Of a DNA stretch of 64,000 nt, positions 12,593 through 26,900 are shown in pieces. The DNA lies in contig NC_088325.1 in assembly GCF_910592395.1 (NCBI RefSeq), forward strand, positions 14,448,109 through 14,512,108. The letters run 5' to 3'. A model generated the notes under the pieces. That model searched no databases and was not told where the DNA came from. It saw nothing but the letters and a program-made list of their open reading frames with translations. Both the position numbers and the translations under genes were made by a program. The stretch is from Lineus longissimus. Taxonomy: Eukaryota > Nemertea > Pilidiophora > Heteronemertea > Lineidae. Within the stretch, counting starts at the first letter, position 1. Every line of letters begins with the position of its first letter.

Positions 12593-14270
12593 AATATCGT
12601 CGCACGGTGTCTTCGTCTTCAAAGCTTTCCGGGTTTTGCCAGCGAAGGGCTTTTCTTCTTCTTTATATTGCCACTGGCCTGGGACTAGGCCCTCTTCCCG
12701 CCAGGCTCGTGACGTGAATTAGCGAGAAGTCCAAGCCACTTCACTGCTTCGTCGCATTGGCAAGCCAAGCCAAATCTTGTTGGAGTTTGTTTGGACGATT
12801 GCCGACTTTGTTTACCTGGCTATTCGATCAGTTGGACTATTATTATTTATCTGTTTGTACTTTTTGAACAATTGAATTCAAAAGAAGAAGTTTTGTTCTT
12901 TTATTTGTTGTTAGTACTGGGGACAACGGGAGCAGCAATACCCCTGATAATATCTTATCGAAATATCCGAAGTGGAACGGTTTCTGATTCCGCAGAAACC
13001 CCAATACGGAATCCCTAATTCCTAGGCCTAAGTTCTAAGTAAAATGGGCTCAATCCAAAGAAATGACGCAAAGGGTCTCTCCCTTATTTCTAAGTATAGG
13101 CTCAGATTCAATGATTGGACAGGTATAGGCATTCGTAACATAGAGCAAATTGAATCGTCACAGGTTCGACAGTTGGGAGGTGTACGCCGGAGCATGGAGG
13201 TATTATTAATAATACCTCCATGGCCGGAGTATTTTAGTGCCATGATGAAACACTTTGACAAGCTCTACACCCTGGGACTCCGGTGTAGATGTAGAAGCAG
13301 ACGATCCTCAGTCAAATAAACCTAGGCCAGGGAATGATCTACGATTCCAATTTGTTATTACCTGTCATGTTTTAATAAAATTCATCAGGAACATTGATAT
13401 AAATAGATAGGAATCGAGAAAATATAGTTGTTGCATGAGATTGGCAAGTTGCCGAACATATCGTTTGGCCAAACCAGGGGTGTAAATCATATTTAATGGT
13501 GATGACCCGACATGCCTTTTGTGAAACGTCACGTTTTTAAGATGTGCTTTTCGATGTCGGGATTTAACAGGACACACGGGTACATGTACAAGCATGATTT
13601 TAAGGTAGAATGGATTATGTTGGGTATGGTGTCGAAGTATCCATTGAAATCTAGGTGTGCACGCCACTACAACTGAAGTTTGGCGGGGACTAGGTCAGAT
13701 TAGATATGATGTTTATTTCCTGCCAGGCATGTCTTTGTGAGCCGAGTCCATCACGTGCTCCTCCAGGTGAAAGACCCCGAGGTTAAGGATGTCTTTTGAG
13801 GAGGCACCAATAAGGACAAAATGTAAAGTGACTTGTCCAAGAACTCCAACGATGCAATGGGCGACATGAATAAAGACTAGGTAATGCCTTTACTTCAGTT
13901 TTGTCTGTAAGGCCAAGGGTTACGAATGGACTATGGTAAGCAATAGCAAAGGACTATTGCAATGGGGGACAACATTTCCTTTCACACCGGGATTATCATT
14001 GAAAAGAAGAAAGACAACACAAATCTGCTCTTAAAATATTATATACAGTGTGTATTTACCCCATACAGCTGTGGACAGACAATGAACAGATAACTGGAAG
14101 GAATGTGTTACAAATTAACAGTATGCCCAACTAGTGGAAAGATAGACGACATATGGGGCCTAATTCTGGCCCTCAGCTGAAAGATTTTTGGAAAACCCAT
14201 AAATACAGCACATTAATACAGGTCTACATCAATAAACAATGCAATGAAGAAATTTCGATTCAATTTCACC
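12593..14270. other. Intergenic stretch between the lachesin-like gene and the SORL1 3' end
   Basis: No gene is supported. It contains a 30-bp perfect palindrome at 13193-13222 and, on the minus strand, an AATAAA (13712-13717) that could be a distant polyadenylation signal for SORL1. A segment near 13865-13905 resembles the end of the small inverted-repeat element at 27244-27359. Confidence 0.45.
13193..13222. repeat. 30-bp perfect palindrome
   Basis: The left arm CATGGAGGTATTATT is followed directly by its exact reverse complement, so the segment could extrude as a cruciform or, if transcribed, form a hairpin. Confidence 0.9.
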
Positions 14271-14545
14271 TTAAAGGGAGAGCTTGGGCGTGGGATTTAC
14301 CTGGCCCGGAGGATAATACCCCTACTGGCCACCATGCGCCGCTATGTGTAGTGTTACACAATGCTTCATCTCTAGTAATGATTTCTGCAGTGTGGCGAGG
14401 CAGGCTGTCTGTCATCCCATTCTGGTGCATTCTTCATTTCAGTTGAATGACATTTCAATTATCCAGTATGGAGAAATCACGGTTCTCCTGGAAGCCATTT
14501 TTGTATGAGAAACCAACATATCTCATGCCAAAGTTGTCCCTTTAA
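14271..14545. mobile_element. MITE-like element with TTAAAGGGA termini
   Basis: The left end begins TTAAAGGGAGAGCTTGGGC and the right end is an imperfect inverted copy finishing GTTGTCCCTTTAA. The right end is closely matched at 46858-46895, so the two belong to one repeat family. There is no coding capacity. Confidence 0.6.
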
Positions 14546-17403
14546 AAGATTTGACTACAGCTGTAGCAAGTGAAAAGCTGAATCATACACAAAGGAACTG
14601 AGATTCAAAGAGACAATTAAATTGTTGAAATGAAAAATAAAGTATTAACTGGAGAAGTCAATAAAAGAACACAGTATGGTATTTTAAACCCTCTTCAAAA
14701 GAAAATCTCATAATTTTCAATATCGTTAAATTAAACTGTCTTTAGCCACATCAGTAGACTGTGATCAATGTCTTTTGGGTTTAAACAAGATGGACGACAA
14801 CTCCACAACAAGTCCATAAGAATTTGCGAAAATCTGTAAGGCCAGCAGTTATATACACCTCCACTCGAGCTGACGGTGCTTAATTTTACGTCAATAGGAA
14901 AATATTTTATGAATGACGTCCTTACAGTTATAAAGAATGAGGGGAGCCAAGATACAACAACATCAATATAAGGGTAAATGACAAAAAACCTGTTTCAAAT
15001 ACTTTTAAAAATTGGAAAAATACAAGCAGCACTCATCCGGGAAAAGCATTAGACCTTATCTACACTATTTACAATACGATATCTGAACTGAGATCGGACA
15101 AACAGCCTCACAGGTACAATTGCAGACACTTAATTTCCTCCATCAGGGATGGGACAGCGCTCAGAGCAAAAAAAACTGAAAAACATTTCCAAAAAAAAAA
15201 GCAACCAGAAACATTATGATGGTGTCTACATCGTTTTGAGGAGAGACTCAAAGGCAGGTGGGTGAGAACGGTTGAATTATTGTTATTGATTTCAAATTGC
15301 CCAAAAAGTGATAAATGTTTCATTTGAAATATGGCTGACCTCAGTTCAGAAAACCCTACCTAACAAGTCGTTAAGGGATCTTGTGTATATATCGATAACA
15401 CAAGAGAATCAATTTCCAAAGTTGCCAAGAATCTGGCAGGTGCCAGGACTTATTCAGCTGTCCTGCCTTGGACTACGTACACTGGAAAAAGTTGAAAAAA
15501 TTTAAGTTGAAAAAAATGCCTCTGAAATTGTTATTTTTGGTACAATTTCGAAAATGCAAAACACAGCTGAGCATCTTTCCATTTTTGCCGTCAAACTCTT
15601 TTCAAAACGTGGAAAGATGGAAGTCCTCCAAATGTCATTGACGTCACATTCGTGATGAATAAATACAATGTACACAAGATTCTTGCAAAGTTTGAAAGCT
15701 GATTCTCAACTGGTGATACATGGAAATGAAAAATGTCTCGAATATACTCAGACAGGTTAGCATGACGGTGCAATAAGAGCAGTCACTAGAATATAAATTC
15801 GACAACTAGTGATGAGTTCTGAAGCAAATGATAATTAGATGTCAAACATCTACACAAATAATTAATAATATCATAACCACTGATGGACTGTAGCTCATGT
15901 TGGTCACTAATTCGTGACGACTGCACAGACGCATTGACTGTGAAAAAATACCAGTCACAGACTTTGAAATATTTTTTCAAAGTCAAAATGCACTCAGTCC
16001 CTCGGGTTAATTCGTGAATGATAACAACAATAATTACATGATACTAGTTACAGAATTGAACACTGATCGGGATGAAGCAAAAAAGTTACTTGAAGCTGTT
16101 GAAACACTTACACCATACTAAACAGGAAGAGTAAAGCTTTCATAATGGATGAGAGCAAGGCTGAAAACTCAGCTGTGATCAGATGATGATGTGAGAATCG
16201 CAAAAAGGTGACCACACAATCTGAAACTTCCAAAATAAGCATTCCAATGGGTCCACTATTTTTTCCCAACCAAAACTTCACAAAGTTACCAATTCTCAAC
16301 CCCACTCTACCAGAATGAAAATCCTATTACGGACATGAATCTCTACGACTTCTATAAAAAAATTTCGACAATTTTGGCACAAAATTTGGACCAACCATGT
16401 TTTTTAACTCCTTCTGTAATGGTCGACTGCTATAAAGATATCCATGACGCTTCCTTCCCCATGGCAATCACTGTCCAGTACACAAGACTGAACTATCCGC
16501 TCAAACAATCGCAATATTTTTTACAAATTTTGGTAAAATGCAAAGGGACAAACACTGCCTGTCTTACCCATGTATTCTGTTTAAATGGAATGTTCCAGCA
16601 TTGGAATGAACCATATTTACAAAAGGGGCAGAGGGTACTACAGATCACACAGCACACACTCAAGGAACTTTGTAACTTACATTTGTCAGGGGTGGGTGCT
16701 GTCTCTGATACTCCTCTGCTAAGCATGACACCAGGCTCATTTTGAACACATGCAAATCAATAAGGGGGGGGGCAGTATGAATAAGGTAGATGAACACTTA
16801 TCAATTCCCAGACAGTTTTTGTCCCTATTCCTCACAGTCATATGATAACCGGTTATAGAATTACAAAGTTGTAACATTTGTTATATTATAAACAAGAGAA
16901 AAAAATCCTTGCAACTCCTCAAAGCTGCCCCTGTATGACCTGTTTTATCAGGTGTGATACATGGAGTGGTTTGAAAATACTAAATATTCTCACAATAGAA
17001 GAGGCAGAGACCCTGGTAGGCCCCTACACCACTGTGTCGATGATATATTTCAAATGACCACACCAGTCAATTGGCTGGAATATCTTAGCAATTTTCAAAA
17101 AAACATAAACCCCTGAAACCAGGGAGTTGCAGGGTCTCAGTAAACTTCCCACCGACCCAAATCACAATAGACTAAAACCAGAATTCCTACACCAGAGCTA
17201 GATTTCATGCTGGCTTGGATATAATGCACTGTATTATGCACAACATTCCGTGTACATTCTGGTCCAAGTTAACATGAAATACACCTTTAACATTAAACCC
17301 ACATAAAAAAGCACACAACAGGATGATCACAATAACTTTAGCACTTTCAAGTGGCACCTCCTGGCGGCCACGTTTATGGCAGGAATCGTGGACAGCGTAG
17401 ACT
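14546..17403 (-). other. Probable SORL1 3' UTR and downstream DNA
   Basis: AT-rich DNA directly after the SORL1 stop codon. Several open frames occur on both strands, the longest 136 codons on the plus strand (16335-16745). None has a domain, a family-like composition or splice support. I could not place the poly(A) site. Confidence 0.35.
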
Positions 17404-17952
17404 TTACGCAATGACTAACGGCTCATCATCGGAGAAGCCGGTGATCATTGGCTGGTCTTCTTCCCCGTCTGAAAAACAATCAAGCAAATATGGAAAAGTA
17501 GAATATTGGACCGCTTGTGACCTTGGAACAACGCAGGAAACCGAGATTCTTTATATTTGGTGCCTACATGACTGTTGTGAACCTCCAAGGATGTCATGCA
17601 AAATGTTTCATATGAGCCGTGAAATCGTGAACCATTGCAGTTCCGAGCGGATTCGATTTGTCGCTACGCCATTTGCAACTACGGCAGCAGTGGAATGGAA
17701 TAAACGCTCTCTCGAAGGAGAGAATACTCTTACCCAATTCATGATCGCCAGTCGAGAATCGTGTCCTCCCAGACCTCGTGTCGTAGTGGCTGTTGGCGAA
17801 CGACAGGAAACTCCTCTGGAGGCGACGGTGTCGGATGAAGTAGACGCCTAGAGCGACAGCCAGGACGAGACAGATGACAGTCATCGAGACGATGATCGCG
17901 ATCAGGTTGGTCATCGAGAGGCCTTGAGTTGATGGCTCTTGATATGCAGAGA
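17404..17952 (-). other. SORL1: SORL1 transmembrane segment and sorting tail
   Basis: The exon 17734-17952 encodes a hydrophobic helix ([20 protein letters not shown]), then basic RHRRLQ, then [11 protein letters not shown], which matches the retromer-binding FANSHY motif. The last exon adds an acidic cluster and [13 protein letters not shown] before the TAA at 17404-17406. The acidic-DxxPL terminus is the GGA-binding signal in SORL1. Confidence 0.95.
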
Positions 17953-20900
17953 CTGAAGACAGAGAGGCGCGTTAGGAAGCAGTTACCTTCAGAGGTATTG
18001 TGGCATAAACTCGGCCATTTGATTGCCTCACAATGCAGCATGGTGAGTCCGAAAGAAGGGAATCCTAAAGTAAAGGCGTGATACATCGAGGGTATATACT
18101 TTTTGACCAATTGTGCCATAAATTTGGGGCTTTGATGGACTTTTGAATTGTTATCGTTGGCAGAGGTCTGTGGAGCAGAGTCAGAACTCTGCCAAGGAAA
18201 CTGCATCAAATGCTATCCTTGATGACAGATTCTTTGGGAAAATATCAATTTTCACTGAAAAACCACCTAAGAAAATGGGTATACTTACAAGAATTACCAA
18301 GATCAAATGGCTCTTGTGAGGAGAAGTCGCTGTAGTATCCGTTGACCTTCATAAGACGCACTTTGAATTTGAAGTGGGCGCTGAACTTTGGATGATTCTT
18401 GGTCACCTCAGATGCCTCGAGGTTAAACTTTTCTTGCAGCCAGCGAAGCGAGAACGTCACATTCGGATTCTTTGTTGTCTTCACGATTCGGTAATCAGTT
18501 GGCTGGCATTTCCCTTTGTGAGTGTGACACATCCACACTTCATAACCCTGAAGAGGACATTACAATTTTGTAGAGACCTTCAAATCAGTGGCGTCAACAT
18601 ACTGATCTGAGAGCTGAGCGTCAACTAGGACACATTTAGCTCTATAAACAATATACTCTAGTTTATCTCTGGAGTCAGGGACCCAGGCGGGCCACTCTCA
18701 TTTGATTTTCTTCAGGACAAACTGTATTTAACAAAACAGTTGCTACTTACAGGTATTGTCTTCGGCCGGTCATTGCTCAGCTCCCAATTGAGGAAAAAGG
18801 TCTGGTTTCCACTGGAGCTCTCGAAAAGGTTGAGTGGGCCAGGATAAGGCTCTGAAAATGGATCAGGCGATTAGTTATGCAGTGGAACTTCCCTTACTTG
18901 ACTGATTTTAGGAAAAGTCTAAGTCCTACTGTACAGGGTTAAGATATAACTGTCCATAGCACAGGTTATGATCAGGTTTGATTTTTATAGTTGTGACAAT
19001 GACGACAATAACGAACATTGGACAATGCGCTATAGACTCCAAGCATTTCAACTTACTAGCGGTCTTCACCTGCCAGTCTCCCCAATGGCCACCGGGAAAA
19101 TCTGGTCGCACGGAGATAGTATAGGTGGCGCCACGAATCAGATTCTTGACCAATCGCGCGTAAGTTACATTTCTTGACTTCTTGACGTCCACGTATCTCG
19201 GTTTATCGCCATTTTCTGAGATGGCGATCTCATAGCCCTGGAACAAATCAATACCAAGTAAAATAGGGAAAAGATGGTCCTAAAATTTTGTTCTTTTGCA
19301 ATTTTCAATCCTTTTACTTAGAAATAGTGTTGCTCGGGGAATGTTATAGGCCACCCTTCCTCTTTCACCACAGAGCGGTACCTTTCCCTTTTCTGTCGTG
19401 ATATACTTCGCAGGAAAGTTGAGCCTTCTTATACCTACCAGCTCATCCAAATCTCCTGCCTCTCTTTCGCAGTATATAGACCAGGTCACATTTATTGCCG
19501 ACGGATCGTTCAGGTTCAGAATCTGAATTTTCTTGGGCTTACGTGTCATGTCTGAAAAGGTATATGAATGCAACAGAGTTTGATATCAAAGTTAACACAT
19601 CCTGGGCAGACGTCAGGAACTGGTGGCTGCCAGGAAGGAGATTTTACCTGAAGAATCATTGACTTTATCATCAAATCGCAAGTGACTGTTATGTGAAAGA
19701 ACAGAAGATGATCTCATGAGGCAGAGCAGACACAGCAAACTAAACACACAGAGAATAAACGTAATGCAAAAACAAATAACGCTTACCATAGTCAGTGGCA
19801 ACATTCTTGACCTTGCTAGCAGGTCCCCAGCCATTAGGGCCAGTCACTAAGACTCGTACATTGTAGACTTCACATCCCACGAGATTCTTCAGGGTGTAAT
19901 ACTGTTTTGTTGTGTTGACATGGCTGGCCAGCGCTAAGTTCTGTCCGGCGTCACCAATCATGTGTTCACCGTGGTAATCATATATTACAGTGTAAACCTG
20001 AAATGATTATGAATGAGCATTGAAATAAAAGCTAGAAGTTTAGGCACTGCAAGCAGGTTCTGCCTTCTATTGTTAATCAAAAGAGTGAAAAAACTTTCCA
20101 TAAGAAAATATCGTCGATTTATTGATATAATTTGGAAGTTTAATTACAGCATCGCAAGTCAGTGCTCATATTCTATGTAAATAATTTTACTTTCTTTTTG
20201 TACCAACAAGATATTTGAAGGTCAACCTTACCCATGATCCCTTGCGGGCCACTGTCCAGGTCACTTTGACAGCTCTGTGGTCAACCAGACTCAATGATAG
20301 ATTCCCAACAGCTGGGATGGCCTGACCATGTGTAAGAAAATCGACCTCTGGGCTGCGTGGGCCAAAACCATATTTGTTATGGACCTTTACGTTACACTGG
20401 TAATACGTCTTTGGATTGAGCCCGGTAACTGAAATTACAATATTCATGAAATGTTTTTGGGCTATATTTCATTAAGATTTTAATCACAGGGATGCCAGCC
20501 ATCAGCAGGAGGAAAAGTTGGATTTGTTTGTAGAATTGTATTTCCAAACCCCCACACCTGTAAAGGTAAAATTGGTTTACTACAGTGTCACTCCTAATGA
20601 AATGTCCAACGAGCTTTGGTCAATGAGACACTCTTTACTTCCAAACTCCCATCTCTAATGCCAGGGGCCTGGTGAGTGCCAGATTGTACCCTATATTTCC
20701 GGCCTCATCAGAAAGAGACAACATGGGCCACAAATTGACAAATGCAACCTCCCTCTCCCAAAACAAGCAAACCACATGGAGCGTACTTACAGTGTGCCCA
20801 TTTCATATAGCCAGATAACTTGAGGTAATGGTCGGTACCAGACGCGTAGCACTCTGCCTCATAACTGTCAATGTGGTACTTCATCGCGACGGCTTTATCT

Positions 20901-23900
20901 AATGACCAGGTGAGATTCACCTCGGTTTCCTTGAGAATGTTCGCCTTCAGGTCCGTGACAGTCATGAAAGGGGACTTGCTCTCTAACGTGACGTTTGCGG
21001 CATTCGACGCGTCGCTCATTTCAACAGACTCGGCTTGAATCTGAAAAACAAAGTTCATTTAGTCAATCCATCCACTTTGATTATATGTGTATTTGTCATA
21101 GATGAGAGGCTACCCTAAATAAATCTACTGAAAATGGCACAAGTATAGCTTTTTATCAGATTTTGACTTGTGTTAATAGATACATGTATCTTAAATGATA
21201 AAAATGTCTACATAGAGTATAAACAACAAGGGAATCAGACTTGGATTAACTTCTGGCCTCACCGTGAACACCCACGTCTGTCCGTAGGTCAAATGGCTGA
21301 TGTAGGCCACATTATTGGTCGGCATGAAGTATTCTTCCTGGGCATGGCCAGCTTTCCCTGTCGACGAAACATTGTGGTATCGCACCTAGTAAGAAACAAG
21401 AATAGGATCAGATTTCAACGAGAAGGCCTATCGTATTTTTAGGAGGGCACATTTCCTTATGAAGTGAATTTTGCACGATCAGCGTTTCTGCAAATCTTTA
21501 CATTTTTACCACCCTCATGTATCTTCTCATTTCCTGTTCGTGACTCCCAAAATGTGTTTTTTCACGTGGCAATATTTCGGCACACAAGTTTTCCTATTCA
21601 ATGTCACATGACTATACACGACGATTACAATCTTACCAGGTAGTGATCTATGATGCCGTTGGGGTGTTTAGGCGAAAGCCAGGTCAGTTTGACTTTTCCT
21701 GAATTGATGTCTGCGACACTCGCTACCAGGTTCAACGGAGGCGAAGGCTCTGGAATTGGATCGTTATAACGTCAGGACATCATACACCGCATATGAATTC
21801 AGGAAACAAGAATCTGCGTCATTCTCTTGAGAGATGACCGGATGGAGAATGTTTTTAAAATGCCTAGCCTCACTTTTATGTTGACTTTGTTATCAGGAGG
21901 TCGAACAGTGAGATAGGCGTTCAGGACATTGACGATTCAGGGGATTTGTGAAAGCTCCCTATTATCATTACTCACTTCCTTGGAGAGTAACCACTTCAAT
22001 GGGACGAGCAGGTCTGTACGAGTGCTGCGTTGATCCTAACTTGGCCATCACGTAAACGGTAATCCTGTACTTGGTGTACGGCGCAAGGCCGGTAAAGGTC
22101 AGTGTCGTGCCAGAGACTGCCGTATGGTTCACCCAGTTGATTGGAGTATTACGTTTGTCAACACTGAAAAACATTGGGCCGAATTTACGAAGGGTGTTTA
22201 AGAGTTAGACGCGTGTAAATTCTACATAATCAGTTTCAGGGCCTAATGCGGTTTTCATGAAGAAACCCTGCAAGGCCCTGACTCTGTCTATTCAGACATT
22301 AAACGCTGTTTTAAGCTAAACACCCTTTGTAAATTCGGCCCATTAAGTTTTGGAAAGAGTTATTTTACAATAAGGTAAGACCTTTAGTACTGCAATATCA
22401 AATTCTAAGATCTCCAGGTCTAAGCGAGGCAGTGCAGAAAGCCCTTCATGCCTTATTATGGCTCTTACTGTTAACGGACAAATGTTCCCATTTCCTTATT
22501 TTGGGAATTCCTGAAGTTTTTTAACAATTTTTATCTTGGTGGAGAAATATTTACAAATCTGCAATGTTTGCAAAATCTATGAAATTGAAAAGCCTGCAAC
22601 ACTTGTTGACTTACAGTATGTTATTAGTTTAGAATGACATCAGATGGGGTTCACTCTGATAGAAATGGATTGCGTTGCATAAGGCACAAACAAATATGGT
22701 TAAACTCACCGAATTAATGGTATGTACGTCAAGGTTGCAGACTGGGTGGAGTTCAGTTTTGGAGGTGACCAGCCGACAGTGATGTTGTCCGACCCTCGGT
22801 GTATCATGCCAAGACCACCGACAACCAACTCTGAAGTAAACAACAAAATGTCATAATTATGATTCGCTCTACCAAAACTAGGCGCTTGTCGCATCTGAAC
22901 TCGACAGGTTGATACGGACTTGTTGTTCATTTCCCTATTGTAGACCTTTTGTGAAATGTGACCAAATCAGTTTGTAATAGATTTCACAAAAGGTCTACAA
23001 TAGGGAAATGAACAACAAGTCCGTATCAACCTGTCAAGTTCAGATGCGACAAGCGCCTAGTTTTAGTAGAGCGGGTCACAATTACAAGTTGACTGAAAAC
23101 AACCTGTAGTCTTTTCAAAATGTTTCAAAACGTCATAGAAAATAGCGACAATTCAATACCTACCACCACCGCACTCTAATACATTTTCGTCACTCCCGTC
23201 CAAACAATCCACTATTCCATTGCATCGTCGATATGAGGCAACACAGCCGTAGCCATCATAACACTTGAACTGCTGGGGTAAACATCGGGTGGACACGGTC
23301 GTTGAAGCAACGGTAGCATCTGGAAAGCATAGCAGAAAGTTTATCAGGTGTCTAAATCACCCCATATACACACTGTCTTATGCCGGAAAAAGGGCCCCAA
23401 ATTCTTTTTATTGGTTTTTCTTTCCGACCCCCTCCGATGTTGACATGGTCAAATCTTCCCCTTCGTACCTTTAAATCTTCCCCTTCGTACCTTTAAATCT
23501 TCCCCTTCGTACCTTTAAATCTTCCCCTTCGTACCTTTAAATCTTCCCCTTCGTACCTTTAAATCTTTCCCTCGTACCTTTAATTCTTCCCCTTCGTACC
23601 TTTAAATCTTCCCCTTCGTACCTTTAAATCTTCCCCTTCGTACCTTTAAATCTTCCCCTTCGTACCTTTAAAAGACATCACAAATCAAGTTTGTCGTAAG
23701 ATCTTGCAAGGAAAGACTGATTGGGTGCAAATGTTATGTTTGAAATGCTTTGCTTTTCGAACGAAATAAACTTACTTGCTACTACACAGCCGAGTTCGTC
23801 TGATCCGTCAGTGCAATCACGATCTCCATCACATATCCAACTGGAGGGCAAACAGCCGGAGCTGTACAAACATTTGAAATGGTTTGGACCGACACACTGG

Positions 23901-26900
23901 GTTCCTGAAAGTATTGAGGTACCGAAATCTAGAGGAGTGCCTCGCAAATGAAAGATTTAAACTGGTCAAAATGACGTTGAAACTCCGTCAAAATTGACGT
24001 CAAGTCACTGTTGCGCAATGCACCATCTTGTCTAAGATCATTGTGCCCCGTGATTCTTACATCACTCACGCATGCGGAGCGCTACGTTTTAAAGTGTTCA
24101 ATGACAGCAGACACGCCTGACTCACCATTATGGCAGTTGAGTTCGTCTTCTCCATGAGAGCAATCCCGGTCACCATCACAAATCCACGAGCTGTAGATAC
24201 AATGGCCGTTATTGCAGCGGAACTGAGTCGCGTTGCACATAGGTGCCACAGTGCCTGGAGGCAAAAGGGTTAAATTGACATCACATGAGCAATTTTAGTT
24301 GCTGCGACGTCAGACATCGCCATGACAACATGACGATTGTGGTTGGAATGCAGCCGACAATTGGTTAAATGGCAATCATTCATCTTTGTGTTATTACTCT
24401 CTCGTAGTGATGGCTTATTTGTGGAGTGCATCAAGATCATCCTGAGCTACTTCCTCCTATACCTTTTCCAATCGAAGACCATGGAAAAACTATAGAACCA
24501 GAAAAACTCACCAAATGTTGGTTAGCTCTCAATCAGAGCAGATAGCCTTCTAATCTGTTCTCAAAGTACATGTACCTTACCCGGGAAATCACATGTACAT
24601 ATACATATTTTCTATAACGAGCACAAATTGATCAAATCGTTTGTGAAATTCTCTCAAAATCATGACTTACTTTGCTGACAGTATCTCTCATCGGAGCCAT
24701 CTCGACAATCATAATATCCATTGCATCTATAGTGGTTGTTGATACACTGGCCACTGTCGCAGGTGTACTGACCTTGACGACATGTCACTACTGGACGATT
24801 CGTCGTCGTCTCGTCTGAAGAGATTAACATTCTCAATGACTAACAGCCCTCTCCTAGTCCTACAAACTTCTTAATTTTTTAACCTTGTTAATTTTGAGAT
24901 TCAAAAATATTTGAAGTTTTTCTTATCAATGTCAAAGCCGGATGGCCGAGAAGTTAAAGGCAATCGAAAGATTGAAGTGTTGAGGTGTGCAGGATTCTTG
25001 TTGCGATTAGACTGATTGGCTAACCAGTTGGTGGGCAAAATTTCCTTCTGGCTTAGCACCCGGCAGTTGGGATAGGAGTTGGAAACTACAGGACTCACCC
25101 AGGACTTGTCCATATTGGTTAAGCATCAAATAAACTTACTTCTGTGACAGTCGTACTCGTCAGAATAATCGCCACAATCATCCTGGCCATCGCATTCCCG
25201 CGTCCAATAGACACAGTTTCCGTTCCGACAATTGAACTGCCACCAGTGACATGACTGGTTAGAAGGCTTTGAAGGAGTTGTGGAGACCGGTTGAGGAGAC
25301 GTCCCTGAAATGAATTGAATACGTGGGATTGAATATAATGGGACAACGTGTCTCACAATTGGCTTGGCCTCGGAAAAATAAAATGAGAAAACATTTTGAA
25401 ATGGCCAACTTACAGCAGCTCGCTTCATCACTGCCAGAATGACAGTCTCTCTTTCCATCACACTTCCAATATCTTGGTATGCAATGTCCGTCATCGCAGG
25501 CAAACTGCCACGGGTGGCATGACCCTGGTGCTTTCGTTGTACTTGCGCAGCCCCACTCATCTGAACCATCGTTGCAGTCAGCGGCGCCATCACACACCCA
25601 GTGCCGCTGGACACATTGGCGTCGATTATGGCACTGAAATTCAGCGATGCTACATGGCCGAGGACTTGCGGTGGTTCCGTGGACTGAAAGGCAAGGAATA
25701 CAACAATTAGATTACACGAGCCAACATACAGCGACTTGAATCATAGACATGAAAACAATCTTTGCTACTGAAAGTAGACTGTGAACAGATCACTGGGATT
25801 CACTCCTCTAGCAGCAGGCAGAGTGGTTCTCCTAGTGCATCAGGTAATGCTTTATACTACTATTCATAAGAAAGCTACTTGGTTGAGTCATCATTTGTAG
25901 GCCTAGGAGGATCTACTGTGGGTCCAGATTTTCAAATGTTTTCTCTCTATCTTTGATCCCTTACTTGTTCTGTTGTGGCACATTGAGACGTCTTCATCTG
26001 ATCCGTCGTGACAGTCGTCGTCTCCGTCACACGTCCAATTACCCGAGATGCAGCGGCCGTTATTGCACGTGAACTGGTCATTGTTGCAGCTGCTGTATGC
26101 TGAAACACAGACACAGACATTGTCAAAACCATGATCTTTGAGAGAATGCTGAGAGCTATTCAAAGAATGTAGATTCTGATGATCTCTCCAAGGTTTTTCA
26201 AGGCACCAACTCATCTGTCAATATTCTGTCATCAACCGAAGTGTAAGCATTCCTGGCTTCTCCAAGTGTGGCCCGTGGATGATAAGGACCAGCAAAATAC
26301 TACCATAATCATCTTGCAGGCATCTCTGAAAGTGTGGAGAACTCGACCCAAAACTTACTGCAGTTCCGTTCATCACTGTTGTCATGGCAATCGTCGTCAT
26401 GGTCGCATTTCCACCTCCCCAGGATGCAGCGGCCATTTGTACATTCAAAGTAACCGTTCTGGCACTTCAGGTAAGCTGCATAGAGAAAATTACGAAGACA
26501 TCATGCTGAGCCTTGAGGTCAACCAGGCTGGGTCAAGTTGATCAAAAGCACAACGTCGCCTTATCCTTCAAGGCACTTAACTTACAACACGCAAGGGCTA
26601 ACTGGGGTCAGAGTTGGCACACAGTGACACAAGGCCCTATCCAACCACAGTTACGATTGGCAGCAAAAGAGCTAGCTTTAAAATGAAGTTACGCATCTTG
26701 TAGCAGAGCCTCCTTAACAATTGTGAAAAACTGACAATACTTACGACAATCTTTCTCATCTGAGTTATCGCCACAATCATTATCGTGATCACACTTCCAC
26801 GTCGAAGGCACACAGCGGTCATTCTGACATCGATACTGACTCGCATCGCATGTCGTGAAGTTTCCCGCCCCTTCGTCGTAGCACTGGCCGTCCGTGTGAA

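Noticed and set aside
16335-16745. 136-codon plus-strand open frame in the SORL1 3' region
   Set aside because: No domain, no signal peptide, no splice or codon signal; composition looks like random AT-rich DNA downstream of SORL1.
17351-17851. 166-codon plus-strand frame opposite the SORL1 tail exons
   Set aside because: It is the reverse-strand shadow of the two last SORL1 exons and the intron between them.
23451-23672. CRISPR-like array
   Set aside because: The 22-bp units are directly adjacent with no unique spacers, in an intron of an animal gene; it is a minisatellite.
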